NCBI RefSeq assembly: GCF_031453555.1
Contig: NZ_JAVIZM010000001.1
Coordinates: forward strand, 4,223,001 to 4,287,000
Direction: 5' to 3'
Origin: Bacillus sp. SLBN-46
GTDB lineage: Bacteria > Bacillota > Bacilli > Bacillales > Cytobacillaceae
DNA length: 64,000 bases
Shown: positions 17,548-25,983 of the stretch, piece after piece
How the letters are laid out: every line of letters starts with the position of its first letter
How positions within the stretch are numbered: the stretch's first letter is position 1
Translations under genes and position numbers: made by a program
The notes under the pieces: generated by a model
Told to the model about the DNA's origin: nothing
Databases searched by the model: none
What the model saw: only the letters and a program-made list of their open reading frames with translations

Positions 17548-18096
17548 TTAATTTACTTGCTTATCTAAGCTTGGTGCCATTAGTTTTGCACTCTCAAATA
17601 CGGTTTTAAGTTTTTCTTCACCTTGAGCAAAAGTTGCATCTGCCGCATCTAATGATGGTGCATCCTTTTTCAATTCGTCCGCTTTTGCTTGGTAAGATGC
17701 TGCATAATCTTTCACAGCCGCCTCAAGATCAGCTTTTTGATCTTTTAGCGCATCAGGTACTTGCACACTATTTAAATCAGCAGCAACAGCAGCTGCTGCT
17801 TCACTGGCTTTTGCTTTTTCCTCAGCCGTTGGTGCATCCTCAGGTTTAGCATCTGGTGCAGCTGCTTTAGCAGCCTTTGCTAAGTAAGCATTTAAATCCC
17901 CATCTTTTGCATTGATTCTCTTTCCAAGCTCCATATAGAATTTAACTAATTCTTTTTTAACATCAACTTTCGGTGCTTCTGCTTCTTTTGTTACTTCTTT
18001 CTTTTCTGTAGTTTTTGTTTCATCAGAGCTCGAACAAGCAGCAAGTCCAATTGCCATTGTTAATGCAGATACGACTAATAAAAATTTTTTCTTCAT
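17548..18096 (-). CDS. Ala/Lys-rich lipoprotein, unknown function
   Basis: 182 residues from the ATG at 18096, which follows TTGGGGGAAATCAAG. A type II signal peptide ends in the lipobox LAAC at about residue 21, so it is anchored outside the membrane. The mature part is highly charged and alanine-rich (KAAKAAAPDAKPEDAPTAEE) and mostly helical. No enzyme motif. Monocistronic. Confidence 0.8.
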   Translation of the reverse strand: MKKKFLLVVSALTMAIGLAACSSSDETKTTEKKEVTKEAEAPKVDVKKELVKFYMELGKRINAKDGDLNAYLAKAAKAAAPDAKPEDAPTAEEKAKASEAAAAVAADLNSVQVPDALKDQKADLEAAVKDYAASYQAKADELKKDAPSLDAADATFAQGEEKLKTVFESAKLMAPSLDKQVN

Positions 18097-18291
18097 CTTG
18101 ATTTCCCCCAATTTCTCTTTTTATGCATTGTTAATTTTACAACAACTTATCTGACGAGGAAAGTTTATAAAGGTTACAAAAAAATGTACTTTTTTTATAA
18201 ATTTTTTTCATTGTAAGTAATTTAGCTTATTAATATTTTTCACATTATTAGTTTTATTTTTCAGAAAATTAGCAATAAATTGTGAACTATC

Positions 18292-18320
18292 TTACAATAA
18301 TAACAAATTTTGTTTATAAT
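18292..18320 (+). promoter_or_regulatory. Sigma-A promoter of the orphan F0 cassette
   Basis: TTACAA (18292-18297), 17-base spacer, TATAAT (18315-18320). It lies about 80 bases upstream of the subunit a gene. The rest of the 300-base gap back to the lipoprotein start is AT-rich with nothing else recognisable. Confidence 0.65.
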
Positions 18321-18364
18321 ATAGATGATATTAGTATTCTTATTCTCTCCACGTTCCACACTAA

Positions 18365-19114
<750 letters not shown>

Positions 19115-19137
19115 TATTTTGAAGGGAGTTGATTGTT

Positions 19138-19536
19138 TTGGGCGACTTTTCATTATTCGGACTTCCAGTTTCTTTAGGGACCATGATTTATCAAGCTATC
19201 ATTTTTACCATTCTTGTTTTTATATTAAAAAAATTAGTTTTTAAAAAAATGGTGGATATTCTCGAGAAGAGGAAACACCACATCGAAAAACAACTACTTT
19301 TAACTGAACAGTATAAGCAGGAAGCTGAACAAAACTTAGAAGCGAGTAAGGTCGTTCTTAAACAGGCAAAAAAAGAAGCCCGAGAGATCCGAACTTATTC
19401 TGAGAATGAAGCACAGCTACTTATACATGACGCTAAAGTAGAGGCGAAAGATATAGTAAAAAAAGCAAAAGAAGATACCCTTCTTCATCATGCCCGACCC
19501 TTTTCACACTCAGATCAAATAAAAGAGGGGGCATAA
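19138..19536 (+). CDS. Orphan short F0 subunit b-like protein
   Basis: 132 residues from the TTG at 19138, 9 bases after GGGAG. An N-terminal membrane helix (TMIYQAIIFTILVFILKK) is followed by a long charged helix (EAEQNLEASKVVLKQAKKEA), the layout of AtpF. Normal Bacillus AtpF is about 170 residues; here the C-terminal part that binds delta is missing and replaced by HHARPFSHSDQIKEGA. It therefore may dimerise but not grip F1 normally. It begins 23 bases after subunit a and ends 3 bases before the next gene. Confidence 0.85.
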   Translation: MGDFSLFGLPVSLGTMIYQAIIFTILVFILKKLVFKKMVDILEKRKHHIEKQLLLTEQYKQEAEQNLEASKVVLKQAKKEAREIRTYSENEAQLLIHDAKVEAKDIVKKAKEDTLLHHARPFSHSDQIKEGA

Positions 19537-19539
19537 TGT

Positions 19540-20490
19540 ATGAAACACAAGTTCACTAAATATTTAGGTAGAATTACGGAAAACCTAGAAATTGGATTAG
19601 AAGAGAAATGGATTTATGTTCACTACACAAAAGGTTCTATTGAAAAAACAGCGTGTCTGTTAAAGAATGAAAATAAATCAGAGGAAGCATATCTTGAGGC
19701 TTTTCTTGAAGAAAATAAGGTGTCTGAGGAAATGAGAAAAGAAATTAAAACATTTTTTAAAAATGGACAGTCACAAAGAGATAAACATTGGAATGAATCC
19801 ACAAACTTTCTAATGAAAGCAGTATCCTTGAATATGGTTTTTGGTATAGCAATTGCTATCTCCGTTTTTGCGGGCTATAAACTAGGTGATTTATTAGATA
19901 ATCGTTATGATATCTACCCTGTATTTACTCTAATTGGTATTTTTCTAGGCATTGGTGTTGGTGGGGCTACCGTTTATTCATTGGTTCATAAATATTTTTT
20001 AACCTCACAAAAAAATGAGGTGCCTGAACCAAAAGAGGAACAAATTAAAGACTATCCCATTATAGAGGTTAGTATCGATGAAGTCCGAAAAGCGGTGAGA
20101 ACCTTTTCGGATAATTTACCAAAGGGTGCCTACAGGACCATTTTGGTTAAAGAGGATCATAGTATCGACTTCAACCAACTTGCTCCCATCCTCGGAGGTG
20201 TCCCATCTAAAAATTTCTATATGTCTAAAGAAACTTATGATTTATTTGAAGAAAATGAAAAACAAATCCCCATCGAAATGGACATCGTGCAAAAGGCTGT
20301 TGACCAATATGTAAAGGACCATAAGGAGTTTCCTATGTTAAAATTTGATCCCCAGCACAGAGTGAATTATTATCAGTTATTACAAGACCACTATTTAAAG
20401 AAAGCACCCGAAATCCAATTTTATCTCACAGACCTAGATGGATTAATCACTCATATAAAACCAAAGAAAAAAAACTCCTCTCTATCTTGA
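19540..20490 (+). CDS. AtpI-like membrane protein fused to a C-terminal DUF3939-like domain
   Basis: 316 residues. Residues 1-85 are soluble and unassigned. About 88-150 contain two membrane helices with GYKLGDLLD and FTLIGIFLGIGVGGATVYSL, the signature of the AtpI/ATPase_gene1 family, which assists F0 c-ring assembly. About residues 170-305 form a soluble domain (EVSIDEVRKAVRTFSDNLPKG, ILGGVPSKNFYMSKETYDLF) that from memory resembles DUF3939 of Bacillus. It is tightly coupled to the a and b genes. The fusion links an assembly factor to an unknown module; its role is open. Confidence 0.75.
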   Translation: MKHKFTKYLGRITENLEIGLEEKWIYVHYTKGSIEKTACLLKNENKSEEAYLEAFLEENKVSEEMRKEIKTFFKNGQSQRDKHWNESTNFLMKAVSLNMVFGIAIAISVFAGYKLGDLLDNRYDIYPVFTLIGIFLGIGVGGATVYSLVHKYFLTSQKNEVPEPKEEQIKDYPIIEVSIDEVRKAVRTFSDNLPKGAYRTILVKEDHSIDFNQLAPILGGVPSKNFYMSKETYDLFEENEKQIPIEMDIVQKAVDQYVKDHKEFPMLKFDPQHRVNYYQLLQDHYLKKAPEIQFYLTDLDGLITHIKPKKKNSSLS

Positions 20491-20503
20491 GAGGAGTTTT
20501 TCG
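20471..20503 (+). terminator. Terminator of the orphan F0 cassette
   Basis: A perfect 12-bp stem (20471-20482 with 20489-20500) overlapping the last codons and stop of the third gene, followed by T residues. Confidence 0.8.
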
Positions 20504-20608
20504 GCTTGAATTCTTGCAATCATATATATCGGATGTTTTTTTTTGCTTTTTTTTCTGCTAAATTGAGATAATAGCATTAGTAAATATTATTAAAGGGGCA
20601 CAAGTAGT

Positions 20609-21865
20609 ATGCAAAAACAGAAAAATAAATCACAGCATTTAGCAACAATTTCTCTTGCTGTGATGGGAGTAGGTTTTCTAGCTACCCTTCCATTACAGCA
20701 TTCAATATGGGGTATGATTTTACAGGGAGGATTCGAAGCGGGTCTTGTAGGTGGTTTGGCTGACTGGTTCGCTGTGACTGCTTTATTCCGGCACCCATTA
20801 GGTATTCCCATTCCACACACAGCCCTTCTGCCCAAAAATCGAAAAAGAATTATTGCTGGAATTATCTCCATGCTAGAAAATGATTGGTTAACCAAAGAAA
20901 GTATAAGAAGTAAAATTGAGAACATTCCTTTTACTGAAAAACTATTTGCTCTTTTTCATAAAGAAATTACTTCACAAGGGGTCAAGGAAAATCTCATTAC
21001 ACTTATTCAGCATTTTATTATGAAAATCGATAGTAAAAAAATAGCACCAATGATTGAAAGAGAAATAAAAGAGCATTTAAATAAATTAGATAGTAAAGAC
21101 TATCTTCCACTTCTGATTGATCAAGTGATGGTCAGAAAATATGATGAAAAAACGCTGGATTATATTCTAAAAGAAATCGACGAATGGGCTCAAAAGGATA
21201 GTACAAAATATAGGCTTGGCGGAATGGCAGTGGACGCCGTTGAAAATATTAAAGCAGATGGATTTATGCAGTTCGCTTTAAAATCCTTTAGCAGCCTTGT
21301 TAATGAAGAAAAGCTCGGTAATATTATTCAAAACCTTATCTTAAAAGGGGTTGATAGCTATCGGGACCCTTCTAATCAAAATAGACAATCGTTAATCAGT
21401 CATATTCACACCAAACTGCATTCGATAAAACATGATGAACAGTTGTATGGTGAACTAAATAACCTCAAAACACATCTTATTAATAAATGGGAGCCACAAG
21501 AACAAATAATTGATCTTCTAAATCAGTTTCAGAAAAAGGGCATTGATTTTGTTTCAGAACCTACCTTTTTCGATGACTACCTGCTTCCCCTTATAAAAAA
21601 TAGTCTTGAGCAAATTGAAGCAAATCCAGAAAAGGTTAGTCAGCTTGAGGGATGGATTAAGTCGCAAATTTCTAATTTTGTAGATAAAAATCACGAAAAA
21701 ATTGGCAAGTTGGTAGAAGAAAATTTAGAAAAGCTTGATGACAAAACACTCATTAAAATGGTGGAAACAAATGTCGGAAAAGACCTTCAATGGATCCGTG
21801 TAAACGGAGCTGTATGTGGATTTCTAATTGGACTAATATTAGTAGGAATTAAAGCCTTTTTCTAA
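20609..21865 (+). CDS. DUF445-family membrane-anchored protein (YjiN/YheB-like)
   Basis: 418 residues. Hydrophobic segments at both ends (about 12-35 and 395-415, GAVCGFLIGLILVGIKAFF) frame a long helical soluble body. The N-terminal GGFEAGLVGGLADWFAVTALFRHPLGIPIPHT is the hallmark of DUF445. Function of the family is unknown. The ATG follows AAAGGGGCACAAGTAGT; single gene between two terminators. Confidence 0.88.
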   Translation: MQKQKNKSQHLATISLAVMGVGFLATLPLQHSIWGMILQGGFEAGLVGGLADWFAVTALFRHPLGIPIPHTALLPKNRKRIIAGIISMLENDWLTKESIRSKIENIPFTEKLFALFHKEITSQGVKENLITLIQHFIMKIDSKKIAPMIEREIKEHLNKLDSKDYLPLLIDQVMVRKYDEKTLDYILKEIDEWAQKDSTKYRLGGMAVDAVENIKADGFMQFALKSFSSLVNEEKLGNIIQNLILKGVDSYRDPSNQNRQSLISHIHTKLHSIKHDEQLYGELNNLKTHLINKWEPQEQIIDLLNQFQKKGIDFVSEPTFFDDYLLPLIKNSLEQIEANPEKVSQLEGWIKSQISNFVDKNHEKIGKLVEENLEKLDDKTLIKMVETNVGKDLQWIRVNGAVCGFLIGLILVGIKAFF

Positions 21866-21867
21866 GG

Positions 21868-21893
21868 AAGAGCAACCCGCGGTTGCTCTTTTT
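21868..21893 (+). terminator. Terminator of the DUF445 gene
   Basis: A perfect 10-bp stem (21868-21877 with 21881-21890), 3-base loop, T-run. Confidence 0.85.
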
Positions 21894-21998
21894 CATTTAA
21901 AAAATCGCCATTGTCCCTAAAATTCAATGTTCTAGTTCACATTTTTGTCACATATTTACTACTGTAGGTACTATTTTTAGGTAAAAGGAGGCAGGAAA

Positions 21999-22364
21999 AT
22001 GGGCATAAAGTTTATTAAGATATCTGTCTGTTATTTTGTCGTTGGGGTATGTTTAGGCATGTTTATGTCAATGACTGGGAAGTTTGATTTTACTCCTGTT
22101 CACGTCCACATTAATTTATTAGGTTGGACGGCCATGACTCTTGCTGGACTTATTTATGTAGCTTTTCCAACAGCGGCGGAAACAACTTTAGCGAAGGTTC
22201 ACTTTTGGCTCCATAATATTGCATTGCCCATCATGATGATTGGGCTCGCCTTCTTAGTATCTGGAGTAGAGGCTGCAGGACCTGCCGTTGCAGTCGGTGG
22301 AACCTTAATGGTATTAGGCATTATCCTTTTTGCTATTAACATCCTTAAGAATGTGAAGAACTAA
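21999..22364 (+). CDS. Small four-helix heme-copper-oxidase-subunit-I-like membrane protein
   Basis: 121 residues, four predicted helices. Histidines lie at helix edges in TPVHVHINLLGW and KVHFWLHNIALP, spacing reminiscent of the N-terminal heme-binding part of cytochrome oxidase subunit I. Short relatives are often named cytochrome-c oxidase in Bacillus genomes. It is far too short to be an oxidase and lacks the copper site, so it may bind heme or sense redox, but this is inference. The ATG follows AAAGGAGGCAGGAAA. Confidence 0.7.
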   Translation: MGIKFIKISVCYFVVGVCLGMFMSMTGKFDFTPVHVHINLLGWTAMTLAGLIYVAFPTAAETTLAKVHFWLHNIALPIMMIGLAFLVSGVEAAGPAVAVGGTLMVLGIILFAINILKNVKN

Positions 22365-22401
22365 TTGTCTTTTTTTCATACTATCATTTCTAATTTCAAG
22401 T

Positions 22402-22432
22402 AAAAAGACACCGGAAAATTCGGTGTCTTTTT
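22402..22432. terminator. Bidirectional terminator
   Basis: A perfect 12-bp stem (22402-22413 with 22421-22432) between the small membrane protein and convergent ycgQ; it overlaps the ycgQ stop codon. Confidence 0.85.
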
Positions 22433-23288
22433 AATATCCTCTAAAAACGTATTGTTCTTTTGGAGCCGTGGTCTTTGACCACTCTTTAACTTTTAAATAA
22501 GGAATATTCATTTTAAAGGGTTGATAATAAATCGTTGAGACTTCTCCTTTTACACGAATCCACTCATCATTTTTTAGGTTAGTTCCCTTTGGCATGTCAA
22601 CAAGCATCCCGAATACACCTGAGTCTGCAATACAATGAATGACTCCGAAACGGAATACAAAAAGCTGATTCTTATCTACCGTTTCACTATCCTTAAAAAC
22701 AAAGCCTTTAAATTCTATTTCTTTCCCAAGGAAATCTCCTGAGTAATTATAAATAGTTTCCATTGCCTTTAAATAGTTTTCATCATTGATAACAATGGTC
22801 TCTTTATTAATATACTTCTTTTTTTCTTTTTGCATTAGCACATCGTACGCATCTTTCCCGTAATAAACACTCGTATCAGGACGTAGGAATTGTTGCTGCA
22901 TGAACGAATCCCCTTTTCCTTCATCATAAATAGGAAAATGAAATCCTTTCGCCTTTACAATATTACTATCAAGTGTGGCTATCGGAAAAAAAAGTCCAGA
23001 TATAATTGGGAAAGCAAAAATCGGATAAACGATTAGCTTTTTGTACCATTTGTCTTCCTTAGCATGATTATGTCCACAATGTTCATGGCCACACTCATGC
23101 TCTTTAGACTGTTCCTTGTTCTGCATGAATATTTGAACAATTGTTAAGACCAACATGGCATAACCTGCAGTTGCAGATAAATAGGAATATTTCATATTAA
23201 TATACTTATTAATATCTCCGGTAATATGCAAATGAAATAAAAAATAAGTAAATCCAATGAGTATTAAACTTCTTATCATAATAATCAC
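22431..23288 (-). CDS. ycgQ: YcgQ-like TIGR03943/DUF1980 protein, partner of the permease
   Basis: 285 residues, the length of B. subtilis YcgQ. Two or three membrane helices lie in the first 110 residues, interrupted by a His/Cys-rich stretch (HECGHEHCGHNHAKED) suited to metal binding. The C-terminal extracytoplasmic half (VFRFGVIHCIADSGVFGMLVDMP) is characteristic of TIGR03943. In B. subtilis ycgR-ycgQ is linked to metal limitation. It begins 3 bases after ycgR, so the two are translated together. Confidence 0.88.
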   Translation of the reverse strand: MIIMIRSLILIGFTYFLFHLHITGDINKYINMKYSYLSATAGYAMLVLTIVQIFMQNKEQSKEHECGHEHCGHNHAKEDKWYKKLIVYPIFAFPIISGLFFPIATLDSNIVKAKGFHFPIYDEGKGDSFMQQQFLRPDTSVYYGKDAYDVLMQKEKKKYINKETIVINDENYLKAMETIYNYSGDFLGKEIEFKGFVFKDSETVDKNQLFVFRFGVIHCIADSGVFGMLVDMPKGTNLKNDEWIRVKGEVSTIYYQPFKMNIPYLKVKEWSKTTAPKEQYVFRGY

Positions 23289-23291
23289 TCC

Positions 23292-24176
23292 CTAAAACAA
23301 TAAAGAGTATAGAAAAACGGTAACTGTTACGCCTGTCACAATCATAAATACCAACCGTTTCTTAAATGTTGCCAACATCATCATTAAATTTTTGATATCG
23401 ATCATTGGTCCAAATACTAAAAAGGCTAATAGTGATCCTGTAGAAAAAGTCGTTCTGAACGAGGACGCGATAAAGGCATCCGCTTCTGAACATAGAGATA
23501 AAATAAATGATAGTGTCATCATCACGAAGGAAGATGATACTGGGCCTTGACCTATTGAAACAAGTGTAGCTGTTTTAACATACGTTTGTACGGCTGCAGC
23601 AATTAAGGAGCCTATAATTAAATACTTACCCATTGAGAAAAATTCTTCTACTGCATGCTCAAGTGTTTGCCATATTTTCTTTAACAAACTCTTCTCTCGA
23701 TGGACATGATGGTGATGAAATTGTTCTTTAAATGGAGAATCCTTATAGCCATAGGCAATTAATATACCAACCAGAATGGAAACAACGATGGCCCCTATAG
23801 CACGATAAATCGCAATTTTCCAATCGCTTCCGAATGCGATATAAGTCGCAAACAAAACAACAGGATTAATAATCGGTGCAGTTAACATAAAAGCAATCCC
23901 GGCTGAGATAGGTACACCCTTTGATACTAAACGACTAACAATGGGAACAATCCCGCATTCACATGATGGAAATAAAATCCCTAGAAAACAAGCAAAAATG
24001 ACAGCTAGGATTTTATTTTTCGGCATAATCCTCGCTATCATTTCTTCTGTAACAAAAATTTGAATGATACCAGAAATCAGAACTCCCAGCGTCACAAAAG
24101 GCAGTGCCTCAATCAGTATTGAAATAAATATCGTGTTCATTTGCAAGAATGATTGCGGTAATGTTATTCCAAACAT
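23292..24176 (-). CDS. ycgR: YcgR-like DUF318 permease
   Basis: 294 residues from the ATG at 24176, chosen because AATAGGAGGACTATT precedes it; the upstream ATG at 24203 has no SD. About eight membrane helices, with PSCECGIVPIVSRLVSKGVP and FMLTAPIINPVV, the signature of the YraQ/DUF318 permease family, plus a His-rich loop (HHHHVHREK). First gene of the two-gene operon. Substrate unproven; a metal or metal-related role is inferred from the loop and the partner. Confidence 0.88.
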   Translation of the reverse strand: MFGITLPQSFLQMNTIFISILIEALPFVTLGVLISGIIQIFVTEEMIARIMPKNKILAVIFACFLGILFPSCECGIVPIVSRLVSKGVPISAGIAFMLTAPIINPVVLFATYIAFGSDWKIAIYRAIGAIVVSILVGILIAYGYKDSPFKEQFHHHHVHREKSLLKKIWQTLEHAVEEFFSMGKYLIIGSLIAAAVQTYVKTATLVSIGQGPVSSSFVMMTLSFILSLCSEADAFIASSFRTTFSTGSLLAFLVFGPMIDIKNLMMMLATFKKRLVFMIVTGVTVTVFLYSLLF

Positions 24177-24281
24177 AATAGTCCTCCTATTACCCATAAT
24201 CATGGAGTCTACTATACTCTTATTTTATTAGGACGTCCAACGAAAAATATGGTCCAAAGTGATAAATTTTCCCAAAACAAT

Positions 24282-24313
24282 GAGGCTGATCTCTTTACTA
24301 ATAAGTCAGCCTC
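24282..24313 (-). terminator. Probable terminator of the acid phosphatase gene
   Basis: An 8-bp stem GAGGCTGA/TCAGCCTC (24282-24289, 24306-24313) with a long loop; the minus-strand tail is only ATTGTTTT. Shares its stem core with hairpins at 47596 and 54021. Confidence 0.5.
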
Positions 24314-24323
24314 TCTTGGGTTG

Positions 24324-25133
24324 CTATCTTGTCTCAAGGTTTTCTTTCCTAAGTTTAGCTTTTTCTTCGTCCGTTTTCCTATAATCATAATTATAAATGG
24401 CTTCTTCCCAATCTCCGTACATTGGATTAGGTAGAACGATGAACTTCTTCCCCCAAAAATCTTTGTATTTTTCCGTTTCCTTTATTCTTTCTGTGACGGA
24501 TAATCCTTCAAATTCACTAAAATCGCCTAAATTATCGCCAAATAATAGGACAATGTCATGTGTTTTGGCTACATATTGGCGCCTTGATGCTTTCCCTTTT
24601 TCACCTAGTTGAAGTAAAAGGACATGGTCTCTATCTGCTTGTGGAGCACCAACCATTTGTAAATTCTTAATCGTTGCATTCTTTTGTGCTTCGAAACGGT
24701 TTGATATGTAAAATATCTCAATCCCTTTAGAATCTGCATACTTTAAGAATTCAAGTGCACCGGGAAGGGGCTTGGCTTCTGCTCGGTTAAACCACTTACT
24801 CCAATCAAAAGGGTTTCCATTCCCTGAAACAGCAAACGAAGCCAAGTATGGACTATTGTCTAATATCGTTTCATCGATATCCAGAACAATAGCTGGCTTT
24901 AAGCTAGTGTGCGACTTCTTTTTTCTTAAGTAATCATCTAATCTTAATTTTCCTAAGTTATAGCCTTGATAATATAAAGCTTCAGCTTCACCGGATTGTT
25001 GAAACCATAATACAGACATAGTATTTTGTTCATGTAGCTTGGCTGGTGCCCCTTGGACAGTTTGGGCCTTCGTATAGCTGCAGCTTCCTAAAAATACTGT
25101 AATTGTCATGCAAATTGAAAACCATTTTTTCAC
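24324..25133 (-). CDS. Secreted HAD-type acid phosphatase, lipoprotein e(P4) family
   Basis: 269 residues. The signal peptide ends in a lipobox-like VFLGSC at about residue 18, so it is probably an outer-surface lipoprotein. HAD motifs: AIVLDIDETILDNSPY (nucleophile Asp and DxD), FYISNR (motif II), and LLFGDNLGDF (motif IV). This family hydrolyses nucleotide monophosphates and related phosphates outside the cell. The start is GTG after GGGGGTACCTCA. Monocistronic and divergent from the tetR gene. Confidence 0.9.
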   Translation of the reverse strand: MKKWFSICMTITVFLGSCSYTKAQTVQGAPAKLHEQNTMSVLWFQQSGEAEALYYQGYNLGKLRLDDYLRKKKSHTSLKPAIVLDIDETILDNSPYLASFAVSGNGNPFDWSKWFNRAEAKPLPGALEFLKYADSKGIEIFYISNRFEAQKNATIKNLQMVGAPQADRDHVLLLQLGEKGKASRRQYVAKTHDIVLLFGDNLGDFSEFEGLSVTERIKETEKYKDFWGKKFIVLPNPMYGDWEEAIYNYDYRKTDEEKAKLRKENLETR

Positions 25134-25189
25134 TGAGGTACCCCCACTTTTTTCTTGTTAGTATGGAAAAAAATTTCTTTTTTACTCAC

Positions 25190-25218
25190 TTTACATTTTC
25201 CTATTTTTTCTATATAGT
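25190..25218 (+). promoter_or_regulatory. Promoter of tetR
   Basis: TTTACA (25190-25195), 17-base spacer, TATAGT (25213-25218). The operator at 25222-25237 covers the expected +1 region. Confidence 0.65.
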
Positions 25219-25221
25219 TTA

Positions 25222-25237
25222 CTTATCAACTGATAAG
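25222..25237. promoter_or_regulatory. TetR operator site 1
   Basis: CTTATCAACTGATAAG, a perfect 7-2-7 inverted repeat, four bases after the tetR -10 box. The same half-sites recur at 25941-25956. Confidence 0.75.
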
Positions 25238-25259
25238 CATTTTATTTCGAAAGGACCCT

Positions 25260-25901
25260 ATGTCTAAAATGGGTAAAGATTTTAAGCATAATGATGAAAT
25301 AAATCCTAAAGAAACCTATCAAATCATAATCCAAACCGCCGAGCGTTTATTTATGGAATATGGATACCGTGCGGTGTCCACTCGGCAAATTGCTGACCTA
25401 TGCGGCATAACCCAACCTGCTCTATACCATCACTTTAAAAACAAACAAACACTATATGTGGCAGTGATCGAGCATGCACTCCATCACACTGAAAAGGACT
25501 TAAATGGGATCTTAACTCAATTTACAGCCTTTGAAGATAGACTCGCTCAAATTACCACCTACATGATGGTGCATTTTGAAATGGATATGTCACAAATGTT
25601 TCATGACATGCAGCATGAAATAAGCCCTGAAGATCAGCAACGAGTTCATCAATTATGGGTAAAAGGGTTTCTAATGCCAATAGTTACAATGATTAATGAT
25701 GGGGTCTCTAATGGAGAAATAAAAAATCCAGAAGAGATTGATTCAACTTCTACTGAGATGGCTTTTTTAATACTTAACATTATTAAATCCATCCTGCAGC
25801 CCTCAAACATTGGAAGCTTACCAAAGAATGAACAAACCGAAATGATAAAGCATAAAGCCAATCTCATTGTTGAAATTTTTTTAAAAGGGATTAGTCGTTA
25901 A
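25260..25901 (+). CDS. TetR-family repressor of the MMPL exporter
   Basis: 213 residues. The N-terminal TetR DNA-binding domain is clear: AERLFMEYGYRAVSTRQIADLC then ITQPALYHHFKNKQTLY. The C-terminal ligand domain is family-typical but not conserved enough to name a ligand. It is followed by the MMPL transporter gene, and an identical palindrome lies before each gene, so it probably represses both. The ATG follows GAAAGGACCCT. Confidence 0.9.
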   Translation: MSKMGKDFKHNDEINPKETYQIIIQTAERLFMEYGYRAVSTRQIADLCGITQPALYHHFKNKQTLYVAVIEHALHHTEKDLNGILTQFTAFEDRLAQITTYMMVHFEMDMSQMFHDMQHEISPEDQQRVHQLWVKGFLMPIVTMINDGVSNGEIKNPEEIDSTSTEMAFLILNIIKSILQPSNIGSLPKNEQTEMIKHKANLIVEIFLKGISR

Positions 25902-25906
25902 ATAGA

Positions 25907-25927
25907 AGGCTGAATAACAGCCTTTTC
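25907..25927 (+). terminator. Terminator between tetR and the MMPL gene
   Basis: A 7-bp stem AAGGCTG/CAGCCTT (25907-25913, 25919-25925), 5-base loop and T-rich tail. Confidence 0.65.
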
Positions 25928-25940
25928 TCTTTGCCTATAG

Positions 25941-25956
25941 CTTATCAATTGATAAG
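25941..25956. promoter_or_regulatory. TetR operator site 2, before the MMPL gene
   Basis: CTTATCAATTGATAAG, a perfect 16-base palindrome with the same half-sites as 25222-25237. It lies 27 bases before the transporter start. Confidence 0.75.
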
Positions 25957-25983
25957 GGAAATTTTCGATTGGAGTGAACTACA

